Below, one piece after another: positions 43,210-52,898 of a DNA stretch of 64,000 bases. Below the pieces are notes generated by a model, which worked only from the letters and a program-made list of their open reading frames with translations, was not told the DNA's origin and made no database searches. Origin of the DNA: Thalassospira profundimaris (GTDB taxonomy: Bacteria; Pseudomonadota; Alphaproteobacteria; Rhodospirillales; Thalassospiraceae); contig NZ_JPWH01000014.1 of the NCBI RefSeq assembly GCF_003326755.1, positions 57,093-121,092 on the forward strand, written 5' to 3'. The translations under genes were made by a program, and so were the position numbers. Position 1 is the stretch's first letter; each line of letters opens with the position of its first letter.

Positions 43210-43341
43210 ATGTGGTATTTTGCATGGATCCTCGGTCTGCCTTTGGCCGCCATATTTGCCGTGTTAAACGCGATGTGGCTGGAACTGCGTGAAGACCAGA
43301 AATTGCTGAACCGCAACGAAGACCCCTCCGCGCATTCGTGA
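43210..43341 (+). CDS. cydX: Cytochrome bd oxidase small subunit CydX
   Basis: A 43-residue ORF 18 bases after cydB, opening MWYFAWILGLPLAAIFAVLN and followed by a charged tail (WLELREDQKLLNRNED). This is the CydX/YbgT pattern: one transmembrane helix beginning MWYF-W-LG, needed for stability of the bd complex. AAAGGA precedes the ATG (43195-43200). It is too short for usual ORF length cut-offs. Confidence 0.92.
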   Translation: MWYFAWILGLPLAAIFAVLNAMWLELREDQKLLNRNEDPSAHS

Positions 43342-43361
43342 GGGCACCATCAGGCAAACCA

Positions 43362-43391
43362 CTGGCAGGGGCATCAATACGCCCCTGCCAG
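43362..43391. terminator. Stem-loop between cydX and norF
   Basis: CTGGCAGGGGC (43362-43372) and GCCCCTGCCAG (43381-43391) form a perfect 11-bp GC-rich stem with an 8-base loop. No U-run on either side, but its place between convergent genes fits a shared transcript end. Confidence 0.6.
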
Positions 43392-43434
43392 ACGCGCTTC
43401 TGCATAAAACCTGCCCGTTCTGGCGACGAAACAG

Positions 43435-43737
43435 TCAATACAAGATGCCAATCAGAAACTGGGCAATGAAAACACCCGCAGAAATGATGATCAGGAAAGC
43501 GGCAAACAGGCCACGCCATGCCCCGCCGGACTGTCCCAATCCCAGGTAATATTGCAAAATCAGCCATGCCTTTACCGTTCCCGCCAGCATGACAACCGCT
43601 GTCGCGCCAAGGCCAAGCATGTGGCTGACATCCGCATGCCCCCCGCCGGTCGCGGTCATCACGGAAAGCAGCGTCGCGCCGCTGGTCAAGGCCCAAACAA
43701 GCAATGCAGGCCGGATTGAAAGGTGATGATCCATCAT
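43435..43737 (-). CDS. norF: NorF-like small membrane protein (cytochrome c oxidase subunit IV family)
   Basis: 100 residues with three hydrophobic segments (LLVWALTSGATLLSV, MLGLGATAVVMLAGTVKAWLI, GLFAAFLIIISAGVFIAQFLI). The central segment with K before WLILQYY matches the prokaryotic subunit IV family that follows NorE. Its start shares one base with the norE stop. It is the last gene of norCBQDEF and supports full NO reductase activity in Paracoccus-like systems. Confidence 0.85.
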   Translation of the reverse strand: MMDHHLSIRPALLVWALTSGATLLSVMTATGGGHADVSHMLGLGATAVVMLAGTVKAWLILQYYLGLGQSGGAWRGLFAAFLIIISAGVFIAQFLIGILY

Positions 43738-44357
43738 TATCGCACCAGATAAACCACGGGAAAAACCAGCACCCAGATCAAATCGATCATGTGCCAGAAT
43801 GCGACACCGGTTTCGATATTGACCGCCAGAGGGCGCAGGGCAACAATCCCCAAAATACCCAGCCCCATGACAACATGCAGGGCATGAAAACCGGTAATCA
43901 AAAAATACAGGGTAAAAAAGCTGTTGGTTTCCATCGAAATACCGGCATCAATCTTGGCCTTGTATTCGACAATTTTGACCCCCAGAAAAACCAGCCCCAG
44001 AAGGGCGGTTAACAGCAACCAGCCGCGACAGTGCCCGACAGTGCCCAACCTGATGGCACGGGTTGCGAAAACGGCGCACAAACCACTGGTCAACAACACC
44101 ATCGTATTGATGCCGCCAACAACCCGGTCAAGTTGCATCTGGGATATGGCAAACCCTGTCGGGTCTTTCACCCGGGCACCGGAAAATCCCAAAAGGAAGG
44201 CGCCAAAAACCACCAGTTCGGACAGAATGAGGATCCATATCAACGGATGGCCCGGCAATGTTTCAAGTCCGCCCCAGCTATCGCTGTCGGTGGCTGGCAC
44301 GTCCTGTTCGGGCGGTTCTTGCCTGTCATCGGGGATGGATGAAACAGATTGCGTCAT
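43737..44357 (-). CDS. norE: NorE, cytochrome c oxidase subunit III-like protein
   Basis: 206 residues with five hydrophobic segments and subunit III-type motifs (GHPLIWILILSELVVFGAFLLGF, FLITGFHALHVVMGLGILG, VAFWHMIDLIWVLVFPVVYLVR). Metal and heme sites are absent, as expected. Fifth gene in the canonical nor order; a role in maturation or proton handling of NO reductase is family knowledge, not visible. Confidence 0.9.
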   Translation of the reverse strand: MTQSVSSIPDDRQEPPEQDVPATDSDSWGGLETLPGHPLIWILILSELVVFGAFLLGFSGARVKDPTGFAISQMQLDRVVGGINTMVLLTSGLCAVFATRAIRLGTVGHCRGWLLLTALLGLVFLGVKIVEYKAKIDAGISMETNSFFTLYFLITGFHALHVVMGLGILGIVALRPLAVNIETGVAFWHMIDLIWVLVFPVVYLVR

Positions 44358-44405
44358 CTTTTAAGCCTGATCTGAGATTTGAAACAAATGCACGGAATCT
44401 GCCGT

Positions 44406-46361
44406 TCAGGAGACAAGATGTCGGTAGATGCGCGGCAAGGCGGCTGGCAAATTTTCCAAACGCCCGACAATGGCATGTCCCCCTGCCCCGAAAATGAAGG
44501 GAAAATATTCCTGCGCCTTGCGATCAATGGTCACGCCAAAAAGGCCAAGACCCTTTTTTCGGCATTCCTGAACCGCACGGCGGCTGTCTTCGATCCCGTA
44601 TCGGCCTTCGTAATGGTCAATATCGTTTGGTTTGCCATCGGTGATCACCAGCATTAAACGATGCTGATGTGGGCGGCTTGCCAGTAGTTTTCCGGTATGG
44701 CGGATCGCAGCGCCCAGACGGGTGTAGTATCCCGGTTGCAGGGCCCCGATACGTTTCTGGCAATCATCACCATAATCTTCATCGAAATCCTTGACCGTTT
44801 CGATCCTGACCCAGTCGCGCCTGCGCGAGGTGAAACTGAAAATGCCAAAATCATCACCGCTGGCATCCAGCCCGCCCGCCAGCACCGCCAATGCCTGCTT
44901 TTCAATATCAAGCACCCGCCGGTCATGGACCCAGGCATCGGTGGACAAAGACACATCAACCAGGACAGCCACAGACAAGTCACGCGCCTGTTTGACCGAT
45001 TTCAAATACATTCTGTCATTCACATGGCCCGTGCCCAAAAGATCGCAGCGGGCGCGGACCAGGGCTTCCAGGTCAAGTTCGCTGCCGTCAGTCTGGCCGC
45101 GCAGTATCTCGTGATTGGGACGAAAGGCCTCAAACTGGCGGCGGACGTGACGGATCTGGCGGCGTTCTTCGCGGGAAGGACGCCAGATATCCCTTTCCGG
45201 CATCGCGCGATCTTGCACGGTACCGCCAATGACCTGGCAGAAATCCGGGCGATAGCGTTGCTGGCGAAAATCCCATTCGGGATAAAGATGATGCCCTGTC
45301 AGGGCATTGCCCGCGGCGTCCTCCGGCGGGAGATCCAAATCAAAACGCAAACGCGTCGCGGTTTTGCGCTTGCAGGATGACATCTCCATTTCCTCAAGCT
45401 CGTCTGCAGCCTTGCGCGCATTTTGCGCATCCTCGTCATCCATCGGCCGGTTGACATTGACCATTTCGGCAATGGAGAGGATTTTCTCGAACCGGTTCAG
45501 CGCCAGAGGGTCATTGCGCCCGGCACGGTCATTTTTGCGCCGGCGGGCACGTTTCTTGCGCGCACTTCCGCCATCCTGCGACGGCCCCGCATCGGGGTCA
45601 TCGTCCGTTTGGCGACGATCTGTTCCGGCAAGGCTCACTTCGCCCCACAGGGGAACAGGCAGGAACGGCGCATAGCGTTTTCCAGGGCCGTCCGCGGGCA
45701 ATTCCGGATACTCAGAATCGGCCGTATAACGCATCAACTGATCCCAAACGACAGTCGCCCGATCCCCGGTATTTTGCCCGAGCAACCGGAGAATGCAGTC
45801 TTCAACCTGCTGTTCGCGGCAGGGAAGTTTGCGCACTGGACGAAGCCGGATAAATGCCGTGTAAAGCCGGTTGCGTAGCGGCCCGATCCCCGGGAACTGA
45901 TCCTGCACGGCCAGGTCGATACGCCGCGCACGCGCCAGACGCCACACATCATGGTGATAGGGGTCGCGAATGTCGCCACGATGTTCCAGTGGTGCTGTGG
46001 CAAACCAGGCCATAAGCCAGATATATAAATCACGATTAAGATCGCGTGTCGGAAACAGGGAAAGAACCGGCGGCAGTTTTATCGCCGTTTCATCCATCTC
46101 CGCCTGTGAAATCATCTCGTCAACCAGGCCGATGCGTTGGCGAAGGCCCAGCCGGTGGGTCGAAACACGCTTGTCAATTTCGGCAAATTCGAGAACGGGA
46201 TTGCCACCAAGCGCGCGAAAAAGAACCGGCAGAAAGGACCGCAACTCGGCAAAGCGGACGGCGGCATCTCGATGGTCGCGATAACTTTCCTGATTGTGGC
46301 TGGCCACACGATGCCACAACGTCCCGACATATTCTTCAAGTTCGAGAAAATTAAATGACAC
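44406..46361 (-). CDS. norD: Nitric oxide reductase activation protein NorD
   Basis: 651 residues. A long helical N-terminal half, a charged low-complexity linker (KKRARRRKNDRAGR at about 270-283), and a C-terminal von Willebrand A domain with MIDAS motif DVSLSTDAW and VITDGKPNDIDHYEGRYG. It acts with the NorQ ATPase to insert the non-heme iron (Fe-B) into NorB. Located between norQ and norE on the same strand. Confidence 0.93.
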   Translation of the reverse strand: MSFNFLELEEYVGTLWHRVASHNQESYRDHRDAAVRFAELRSFLPVLFRALGGNPVLEFAEIDKRVSTHRLGLRQRIGLVDEMISQAEMDETAIKLPPVLSLFPTRDLNRDLYIWLMAWFATAPLEHRGDIRDPYHHDVWRLARARRIDLAVQDQFPGIGPLRNRLYTAFIRLRPVRKLPCREQQVEDCILRLLGQNTGDRATVVWDQLMRYTADSEYPELPADGPGKRYAPFLPVPLWGEVSLAGTDRRQTDDDPDAGPSQDGGSARKKRARRRKNDRAGRNDPLALNRFEKILSIAEMVNVNRPMDDEDAQNARKAADELEEMEMSSCKRKTATRLRFDLDLPPEDAAGNALTGHHLYPEWDFRQQRYRPDFCQVIGGTVQDRAMPERDIWRPSREERRQIRHVRRQFEAFRPNHEILRGQTDGSELDLEALVRARCDLLGTGHVNDRMYLKSVKQARDLSVAVLVDVSLSTDAWVHDRRVLDIEKQALAVLAGGLDASGDDFGIFSFTSRRRDWVRIETVKDFDEDYGDDCQKRIGALQPGYYTRLGAAIRHTGKLLASRPHQHRLMLVITDGKPNDIDHYEGRYGIEDSRRAVQECRKKGLGLFGVTIDRKAQEYFPFIFGAGGHAIVGRLENLPAALPRIYRHLVS

Positions 46362-46412
46362 GGTTTGTCCTCCCCGCCCGACGATAAAAACAGGTGATTC
46401 CCGGCTCGGGAC

Positions 46413-47222
46413 CTAGCTGCGCAAAATGGCAACGGCTTCGCGCAAACCGGCTTTGACATCGGCATCATCGGAAAGCGGTTCGATCACGGCAGCATTCAGG
46501 GCATCGTCAAAATCAACCCCGGCCATCAGCAAGGTTGCGCAATAAACCAGCAGACGGGTTGAAACCACCTCTTCGAGATCGATCCCTTTTAACCGGCGGA
46601 TATTGGTTGCGATGCGAACCAGCAACATCGCCCCGTCGGGATCAATGCCGGTTTCCCGCACGATCACTTCCGCCTCGCGCGCAGGTTCGGGAAAGGCAAA
46701 TTCAACCGCCAGAAAACGTTGCCGTGTCGAGGGTTTAAGCTGCTTGAGCAAATTCTGGTATCCGGGGTTATAGGAAACCACCAGCATGAAATTATCCGGT
46801 GCCTCCAGAAGTTCGCCAGTGCGTTCCAGCGGCAGCAGGCGACGGTCATCGGTCAGAGGATGCAAAACGACCGTAACGTCCTTGCGGGCTTCGACCACTT
46901 CGTCCAGGTAACAAATACCGCCATGACGGACTGCCCGTGTCAGGGGGCCATCCACCCAAACGGTTTCACCGCCCTTCAAAAGATACCGTCCTGTCAAATC
47001 CGATGCTGTCAGATCGTCATGGCAGGAAACGGTATATAGAGGCACCCCGAGCCGGGCTGCCATATGCGCGACAAAACGGGTTTTGCCACAGCCGGTAGGA
47101 CCTTTAAGCAACAGCGGCAGCCTTTTGTCCCAGGCGGTTTGAAACAGGTCACATTCATTCGCGGTAGCCTCGTAAAAAGGCGGTTTTCCGGCTGATATCG
47201 GTTTTTCAGGCATTTCAAACAT
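46413..47222 (-). CDS. norQ: NorQ, MoxR-type AAA+ ATPase
   Basis: 269 residues. Walker A GPTGCGKT at 41-48, Walker B GICYLDEVVEA, sensor VVSYNPGYQ and arginine-finger STRQRFLAVEF. Start chosen at ATG 47222 with AGGA upstream; the longer frame begins in non-conserved sequence. NorQ and NorD form the chaperone that remodels NorB during metal insertion. Confidence 0.93.
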   Translation of the reverse strand: MFEMPEKPISAGKPPFYEATANECDLFQTAWDKRLPLLLKGPTGCGKTRFVAHMAARLGVPLYTVSCHDDLTASDLTGRYLLKGGETVWVDGPLTRAVRHGGICYLDEVVEARKDVTVVLHPLTDDRRLLPLERTGELLEAPDNFMLVVSYNPGYQNLLKQLKPSTRQRFLAVEFAFPEPAREAEVIVRETGIDPDGAMLLVRIATNIRRLKGIDLEEVVSTRLLVYCATLLMAGVDFDDALNAAVIEPLSDDADVKAGLREAVAILRS

Positions 47223-47364
47223 TGGTTTATCCTGCAAATCAGTCCTGAAAGGGAAAGGCAAAGGGGCGGACTTCGACCGGCGAGAAAACAGGAAAGCCGG
47301 TCGAAGTCCGCAACATGTCAATCAAAAGCGGGGAGCACGTTAATTGACATATTGACCAAGCGGT

Positions 47365-48735
<1,371 letters not shown>

Positions 48736-49188
48736 TTAACCCGCATCCGTCGGCGGCCAGTTTTGGGTGTTGATCTCGCTGGTCCATTTCAGGAAATCGA
48801 TGATTTCGTCGAGCTCTTGGTCACTGAAGTGGAACTGGGGCATCTGCCTGCGCCCCTCGATGCCGGTTGGCTGGGCATTAAACCAGGCTTTCAGAATGTC
48901 GCGTGCGCCTTCCGGGTCGTCTTTTCCGCCATATCGCACCCACACATTTCCCAGTTCAGGTGCAAAATAGGCCCCCTCTCCCAGGATGGTGTGACAGTTG
49001 ATACAGGATTCACGTTCCCAGATTTTCTTTCCTGCAATCACCGACGGCGTTAAGCCGGCTTCATCAGTTGAATCATTTACAATGTAATGATGGCTTTGCA
49101 GGGTTAAGCCCAGGAAGACGACCAGGAAGAAGATCGTCCCACCGTAAAAAATGTTCCTTGCGGCGGATTTTGTCAGACGTTCAGACAT
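48736..49188 (-). CDS. norC: Nitric oxide reductase cytochrome c subunit
   Basis: 150 residues: N-terminal anchor helix (about 12-31) and one heme c site C62-x2-C65-H66 (SCINCHTILGEG), with a probable Met ligand in GRRQMPQF. It passes electrons from periplasmic cytochromes to NorB. First gene of norCBQDEF; an FNR-type box lies 94 bases upstream. Confidence 0.95.
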   Translation of the reverse strand: MSERLTKSAARNIFYGGTIFFLVVFLGLTLQSHHYIVNDSTDEAGLTPSVIAGKKIWERESCINCHTILGEGAYFAPELGNVWVRYGGKDDPEGARDILKAWFNAQPTGIEGRRQMPQFHFSDQELDEIIDFLKWTSEINTQNWPPTDAG

Positions 49189-49281
49189 TTGAACGAATCC
49201 TCACTCCGGTTGAATTGTTGTGCGCCGTCCTGTCCCCAAAACGGCATACCCCAATCCTTTCCCGGAAGGCTTTTTGCCACC

Positions 49282-49295
49282 TTGATAATGATCAA
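49282..49295. promoter_or_regulatory. FNR/DNR box of the norCBQDEF operon
   Basis: TTGAT-AATG-ATCAA, a perfect match to the FNR/DNR consensus, 94 bases before norC. This distance allows the usual -41.5 activator position. Confidence 0.8.
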
Positions 49296-49410
49296 AAAAC
49301 CGATGCAGGCGCATATGAGCGCACGGTACGCCCGCGAAAACCCGCACCAGAAAACCACTGGCCACACAGGCACACGGGCACACGCACACGGACACGGGCA
49401 AAAAATACCG

Positions 49411-49452
49411 CCCCCCAAGGGCACGCCGCACAAACAGCTGCCCTTTGGGGGG
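49411..49452 (-). terminator. Rho-independent terminator of the Crp/Fnr gene at 49501
   Basis: CCCCCCAAGGGCA (49411-49423) pairs with TGCCCTTTGGGGGG (49439-49452) with one bulge. On the minus strand the stem is followed by CGGTATTTTTTG, so it terminates the regulator transcript and insulates norC. Confidence 0.75.
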
Positions 49453-49500
49453 ACGATATGAATTTCAATGATGATGGAGACTATGTTGCGGCGAACCGGG

Positions 49501-50202
49501 TTATGAAAACCGGGCGAGTTCTTCCAGAACGGCGCGATCGCGGATGCGCAGTGTCGCCCCTGTTTCAATCGCGTTCATCTGCTCCAGACGGCGTAACAAA
49601 CGTGAAAAGGTTTCAGGCGTGATCCCGATGCGGCTTGCGATCAAACGTTTTTCCGGATAATCCCGTGCTGTTTCATCCTGCTCATGTGCGATGGCGTGAT
49701 CCTGATAGTCAATCAGAAACGCGGCAATACGCTGAAGCGGGCTGGTATGGCGCAATCGATAAATTTCATCGAGAAAAAAGCGTTCCCATTCCAGCAAACC
49801 CGCCATGACCTCGCCGGCGACTTCGGGAAATTCCTGCAATATTTTTAAATAGGCAGCACGTGGAATGGCAACCACCGCCCCGTCTGCCATGACCTCGCAA
49901 TCAACGGGATAAGGACGCCCGGCCAGCGTTACCGCCTCGGCAAAGGCACCGGGGGCGGTCAAAAAGTGCATCACGGTTTCTGCCCCCTGGGAAGAAGTCC
50001 TTACAAGACGAAGCTGCCCGGACAGCAGAACATAAAAATATTCCGCACGGTCTGCGGCGCGAAACAGGTGTGAGCCGCGCTTGACCGTTTCGACCCGGCA
50101 ACTGGCCACCAGATGCGCCAACCGGTCCTTGCCCAACGCTGCAAACAAGGGAATTTCGCCCAAAAAGACCTTTTCGGCGTCAGATAACGGTCTTGAGATC
50201 AT
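49501..50202 (-). CDS. Crp/Fnr-family regulator (DNR/NNR-like), copy 1
   Basis: 233 residues: cNMP-binding-like beta-roll (about 20-120), dimer helix, and C-terminal HTH with ITPETFSRLLRRL. The E-x-x-S-R recognition motif is the one that reads TTGAT half-sites. No N-terminal cysteine cluster, so it is not an oxygen-sensing FNR of the usual kind; NO sensing via heme is known for DNR proteins but cannot be seen. Its start overlaps the end of the next regulator gene by 23 bases. It lies just upstream of nor. Confidence 0.88.
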   Translation of the reverse strand: MISRPLSDAEKVFLGEIPLFAALGKDRLAHLVASCRVETVKRGSHLFRAADRAEYFYVLLSGQLRLVRTSSQGAETVMHFLTAPGAFAEAVTLAGRPYPVDCEVMADGAVVAIPRAAYLKILQEFPEVAGEVMAGLLEWERFFLDEIYRLRHTSPLQRIAAFLIDYQDHAIAHEQDETARDYPEKRLIASRIGITPETFSRLLRRLEQMNAIETGATLRIRDRAVLEELARFS

Positions 50203-50920
50203 GGTCTTCCCCGTTTGTCATTTCGTCCTCGCCCAAACCGCACCAGTCAACCAGCTTGTGAATGTCGGCAATGTGCATGATCCGCCCGTGTGCCTGTTGG
50301 GTAACGCCAATTTCGGTTAATTTGCGAAAGGCGCGCGAGAGTGTTTCGGGTTTCATGCCCAGTTTGCGGGCAAGCACACCCTTTTCAATTGCCAGCGCGG
50401 TTTCATGACCGTCCTTGACCGGCACGGCATCAGCCAACAAAAAAATACCCAGCCGTTTCGCCGCAGAATGACATTTAAGGTCCTGAATCTGACCCAGCAT
50501 ATTGCACAGGCGCTGGGTAATCACCGACATCATACTAAGCGCCCGTTCAATGTCCTGGGCCAGAAACCGGGCAAAGGCCGGTCCATCAATTTCGATAACG
50601 GTTGTGGGTTCCACCGTCTTTACGCTCATGACGTATCGCTGGTCGCGTGACAGGGCATATTCGCCAAAGATCTGCCCGCTTTCGATCAAATCAACAACAC
50701 CCGCCGTCCCGTCGCCATCGGTGTAGGATTGTTCAACATGACCGTTCACGATGTAATACAGGGATGTTGCAGGCGCACCGGCGTTAAAAACGGGTGTATC
50801 GGCAGCAAAACGTTTCCATTGGCAGAACCCGGCAAGTTCACCGATCACATTCTGCGGCCATGCCCCGAAATAGGGGGTACGGCACAAAATTTCGCAAATT
50901 CGATGAAAATCGTCTGTCAC
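50180..50920 (-). CDS. Crp/Fnr-family regulator, copy 2
   Basis: 246 residues from the GTG at 50920, which has GGGGAAG upstream; a GTG at 50953 would add 11 residues. Beta-roll domain with GAPATSLYYIVNGHVEQSY and SGQIFGEYALSRDQRY, then an HTH with MKPETLSRAFRKL (E-x-x-S-R). Three cysteines in the first part (two in RICEILCR, one in GFCQW) do not have the spacing of the classical FNR iron-sulfur cluster. Overlaps copy 1, so both are cotranscribed. Effector unknown. Confidence 0.85.
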   Translation of the reverse strand: MTDDFHRICEILCRTPYFGAWPQNVIGELAGFCQWKRFAADTPVFNAGAPATSLYYIVNGHVEQSYTDGDGTAGVVDLIESGQIFGEYALSRDQRYVMSVKTVEPTTVIEIDGPAFARFLAQDIERALSMMSVITQRLCNMLGQIQDLKCHSAAKRLGIFLLADAVPVKDGHETALAIEKGVLARKLGMKPETLSRAFRKLTEIGVTQQAHGRIMHIADIHKLVDWCGLGEDEMTNGEDHDLKTVI

Positions 50921-50997
50921 GTCGCTTCCCCGCAGACTGTAAACACGCCGCACCTTGCGGAATGGAATACTTCTAACATCGACGTGACAACGGGAAA

Positions 50998-51011
50998 TTG
51001 TTCTGGATCAA
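50998..51011. promoter_or_regulatory. FNR/DNR-like box before the Crp/Fnr pair
   Basis: TTGTT-CTGG-ATCAA matches the consensus at 9 of 10 positions, 78 bases upstream of the GTG at 50920. It suggests auto- or cross-regulation. Confidence 0.5.
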
Positions 51012-51094
51012 GTTTCACCAAAAACGGTCTCCGTCCCGCCGGGGAACGAAGACCGTCTGGCTGCAAGATGCCCAAACATCTTAAAAAGTCGTCG

Positions 51095-51775
51095 TTAATT
51101 CTCGAATCTTGGAAACAGCAGATAATTTTCCAGATAGATATGCCCCACCAGATCCTCAATCAGTTTTCCAACCCCCGCATAGAGCGCCTGCCAAGACCGA
51201 CAGGCCCCGTCGGGCAACGTCACGCGATTGGTAAGATGCTCCAGACGGTGAATGAATTCCCCGTGGCCCTCATGTTCCAGGCGCATCTGTGCAATCGGCC
51301 CTTTCAGGAAGTCGCCGGAAGACTGCATCACCGGAAACAGAATCATTTCCTCTTTCATCATATGATCGTCCAGCTCCAGCTTGAGTTCTTCAAGCGTATC
51401 GGCAAGACCATGCGGACAATCGGCGTGATCATTGTGAACCGCCTCGACCTTGCGCGCGAGCATCAGAAGTTCCGGCAATTCCCGACGATGGGTATTGTGA
51501 TACCGTGCCTGAATATAGGCAACCAGGGCGGCGTTATCGTCGTTCATGGGGATTGCCGGTTGACCGGTTTGCAGTTTGGCCAGCGCCCTGGCCATTGCAT
51601 CGGCATCAGCCCCTTTCTGGCGGGCCGCATCGCGCAGGGTTTTATCAACACAGCAACAAAACCCGACACGATGTGCACGAAAAACACGCGTCGCCCCCGG
51701 CAGGCTGGCAACCACGTCACCCACAAGCCGGTCAAGAAACGCACTTTGATTATCGGAAGCAATCGCCTGGCTCAT
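51095..51775 (-). CDS. Iron-sulfur cluster repair di-iron protein (RIC / ScdA / YtfE / DnrN type)
   Basis: Repairs iron-sulfur clusters damaged by NO and oxidants. 226 residues from ATG 51775 (GGAGA upstream). The N-terminal ScdA-type domain is DVVASLPGATRVFRAHRVGFCCC with C40-C42. The hemerythrin-like four-helix domain follows, with iron ligands in YHNTHRRELPELL, LDDHMMKEEMILFP, RLEHEGHGEF and GHIYLENYLLFPRF. It stands between Crp/Fnr genes, preceded by its own FNR-like box, which fits a nitrosative-stress role. Confidence 0.92.
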   Translation of the reverse strand: MSQAIASDNQSAFLDRLVGDVVASLPGATRVFRAHRVGFCCCVDKTLRDAARQKGADADAMARALAKLQTGQPAIPMNDDNAALVAYIQARYHNTHRRELPELLMLARKVEAVHNDHADCPHGLADTLEELKLELDDHMMKEEMILFPVMQSSGDFLKGPIAQMRLEHEGHGEFIHRLEHLTNRVTLPDGACRSWQALYAGVGKLIEDLVGHIYLENYLLFPRFEN

Positions 51776-51886
51776 TTCTGGTCTCCGTCGGGAATTTGCA
51801 GGCATGACGGCCGGGAACATCCCGGCCACCTCGCCCGAGAAAATAGGGAAGCAGAAAGACGATAGCGGTTTTGGGTTCAACCCTGC

Positions 51887-51900
51887 TTGACGATGGTCAA
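51887..51900. promoter_or_regulatory. FNR/DNR-like box before the repair protein gene
   Basis: TTGAC-GATG-GTCAA, perfectly symmetrical, 112 bases upstream of ATG 51775. Same half-sites as the box before cydA. Confidence 0.65.
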
Positions 51901-51946
51901 GCCAACGAGACGCCCAAAATGTAAATTCGGGCGGTCAGGTACCTTG

Positions 51947-52645
51947 TTACCGGTTAAGATCATCAATCAACGGACTGGGTTTTGCCAGGCCCTGCAAATC
52001 GCCGAGTTTATCAATCGTCACACACTGACCATCGATGGTGACGCCATAGGGCCGCAGGGATTTTATCGCGCGCGACAGATTTTCCGGTGTCATCCCCAAA
52101 AGAGAGGCGATCTTGCGTTTTTCCATTGTCAGATCATAGGTCGGGGCCTGACCGGCTTCCTCATATTGCTGAAGCAGGTAATTTGCCAGCCGTTCGATCG
52201 AACTACGCAATTTAAGGTTTTTGGTATTCTTGACCACCGAACGATAGCGCGCCGCAAGCTCGGTAACGACACTGCGGGCAAAACCGCTATCGGCATCAAA
52301 AACCGCACGCACATCCGAAGACGGCAGCAAAATCAGCCGCGATTTTTCGAGTGTGCGGGCCGACATCAGATAAGGCGCATCCTTGATTGTGGCCGCCAGA
52401 ATGAATGTCGAAATCGGTTCGACCGTCGCAATCACGGTTTCGCGCTTGTTCCAGCTTGCAAACAATTCGACCCGCCCTTCAAGAACGATATGCAGAAAAT
52501 CGCTCATATCGCCTTCGGTAATCAGGTCAACCTGCGGCGGAAATGTCTGGACATAGGCCGCGTGCATCAATTCCTCGAATCGTGCTTCCTCCATGTCGCG
52601 AAACAGTTCCAGATTGCGCAAATCAGGCAAATCAGAGGGACGCAT
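51947..52645 (-). CDS. Crp/Fnr-family regulator (DNR/NNR-like), copy 3
   Basis: 232 residues; beta-roll FLHIVLEGRVELFASW, long dimer helix and HTH MTPENLSRAIKSL with E-x-x-S-R. It has no cysteine at all, excluding an Fe-S cluster; an NO-responsive DNR/NNR role fits its place divergent to narK1. An FNR-like box begins 22 bases before its start codon, very close for activation, so it may repress itself. Confidence 0.88.
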   Translation of the reverse strand: MRPSDLPDLRNLELFRDMEEARFEELMHAAYVQTFPPQVDLITEGDMSDFLHIVLEGRVELFASWNKRETVIATVEPISTFILAATIKDAPYLMSARTLEKSRLILLPSSDVRAVFDADSGFARSVVTELAARYRSVVKNTKNLKLRSSIERLANYLLQQYEEAGQAPTYDLTMEKRKIASLLGMTPENLSRAIKSLRPYGVTIDGQCVTIDKLGDLQGLAKPSPLIDDLNR

Positions 52646-52666
52646 AACGTTTTTCCGGCCTTATAA

Positions 52667-52680
52667 TTGATAATTGTCAA
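52667..52680. promoter_or_regulatory. FNR/DNR-like box in the regulator/narK1 divergent region
   Basis: TTGAT-AATT-GTCAA matches 9 of 10 half-site positions. It lies 22 bases upstream of the regulator start. Confidence 0.6.
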
Positions 52681-52802
52681 CTGGATAGAAACATCAAGTC
52701 AATTGATGGGATATTATTTTTACATTCGACAATCCAACTATTTTTTATTTCGGATCATCATACTTTGACTGTCCGATTATTTCCGGAATCAATCCCGATA
52801 TA

Positions 52803-52816
52803 TTGATTCTGATCAA
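52803..52816. promoter_or_regulatory. FNR/DNR box of the narK1K2GHJI operon
   Basis: TTGAT-TCTG-ATCAA, perfect consensus, 83 bases before the narK1 start codon. A longer narK1 frame would begin inside this box, which argues for the downstream start. Confidence 0.85.
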
Positions 52817-52898
52817 GTCTTTTCTTTCCCCCTGGCACACAAATACCAGCCGAGACGCGTATGCGACATCAGCTTGCCCAATACCAAAGGGGGACAAA

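Larger units (their letters stand above)
49189..49500. promoter_or_regulatory. norC promoter region
   Basis: 312 bases without a gene. It holds an FNR/DNR box at 49282-49295, a short CACACGGG-like simple repeat around 49364-49400, and the terminator of the upstream regulator gene at 49411-49452. Nothing else stands out. Confidence 0.6.

Noticed and set aside
49360..49402. CACACGGG-like repeats considered as a CRISPR or VNTR
   Set aside because: Units are short, imperfect and without spacers; it is a simple-sequence stretch in the norC upstream region.
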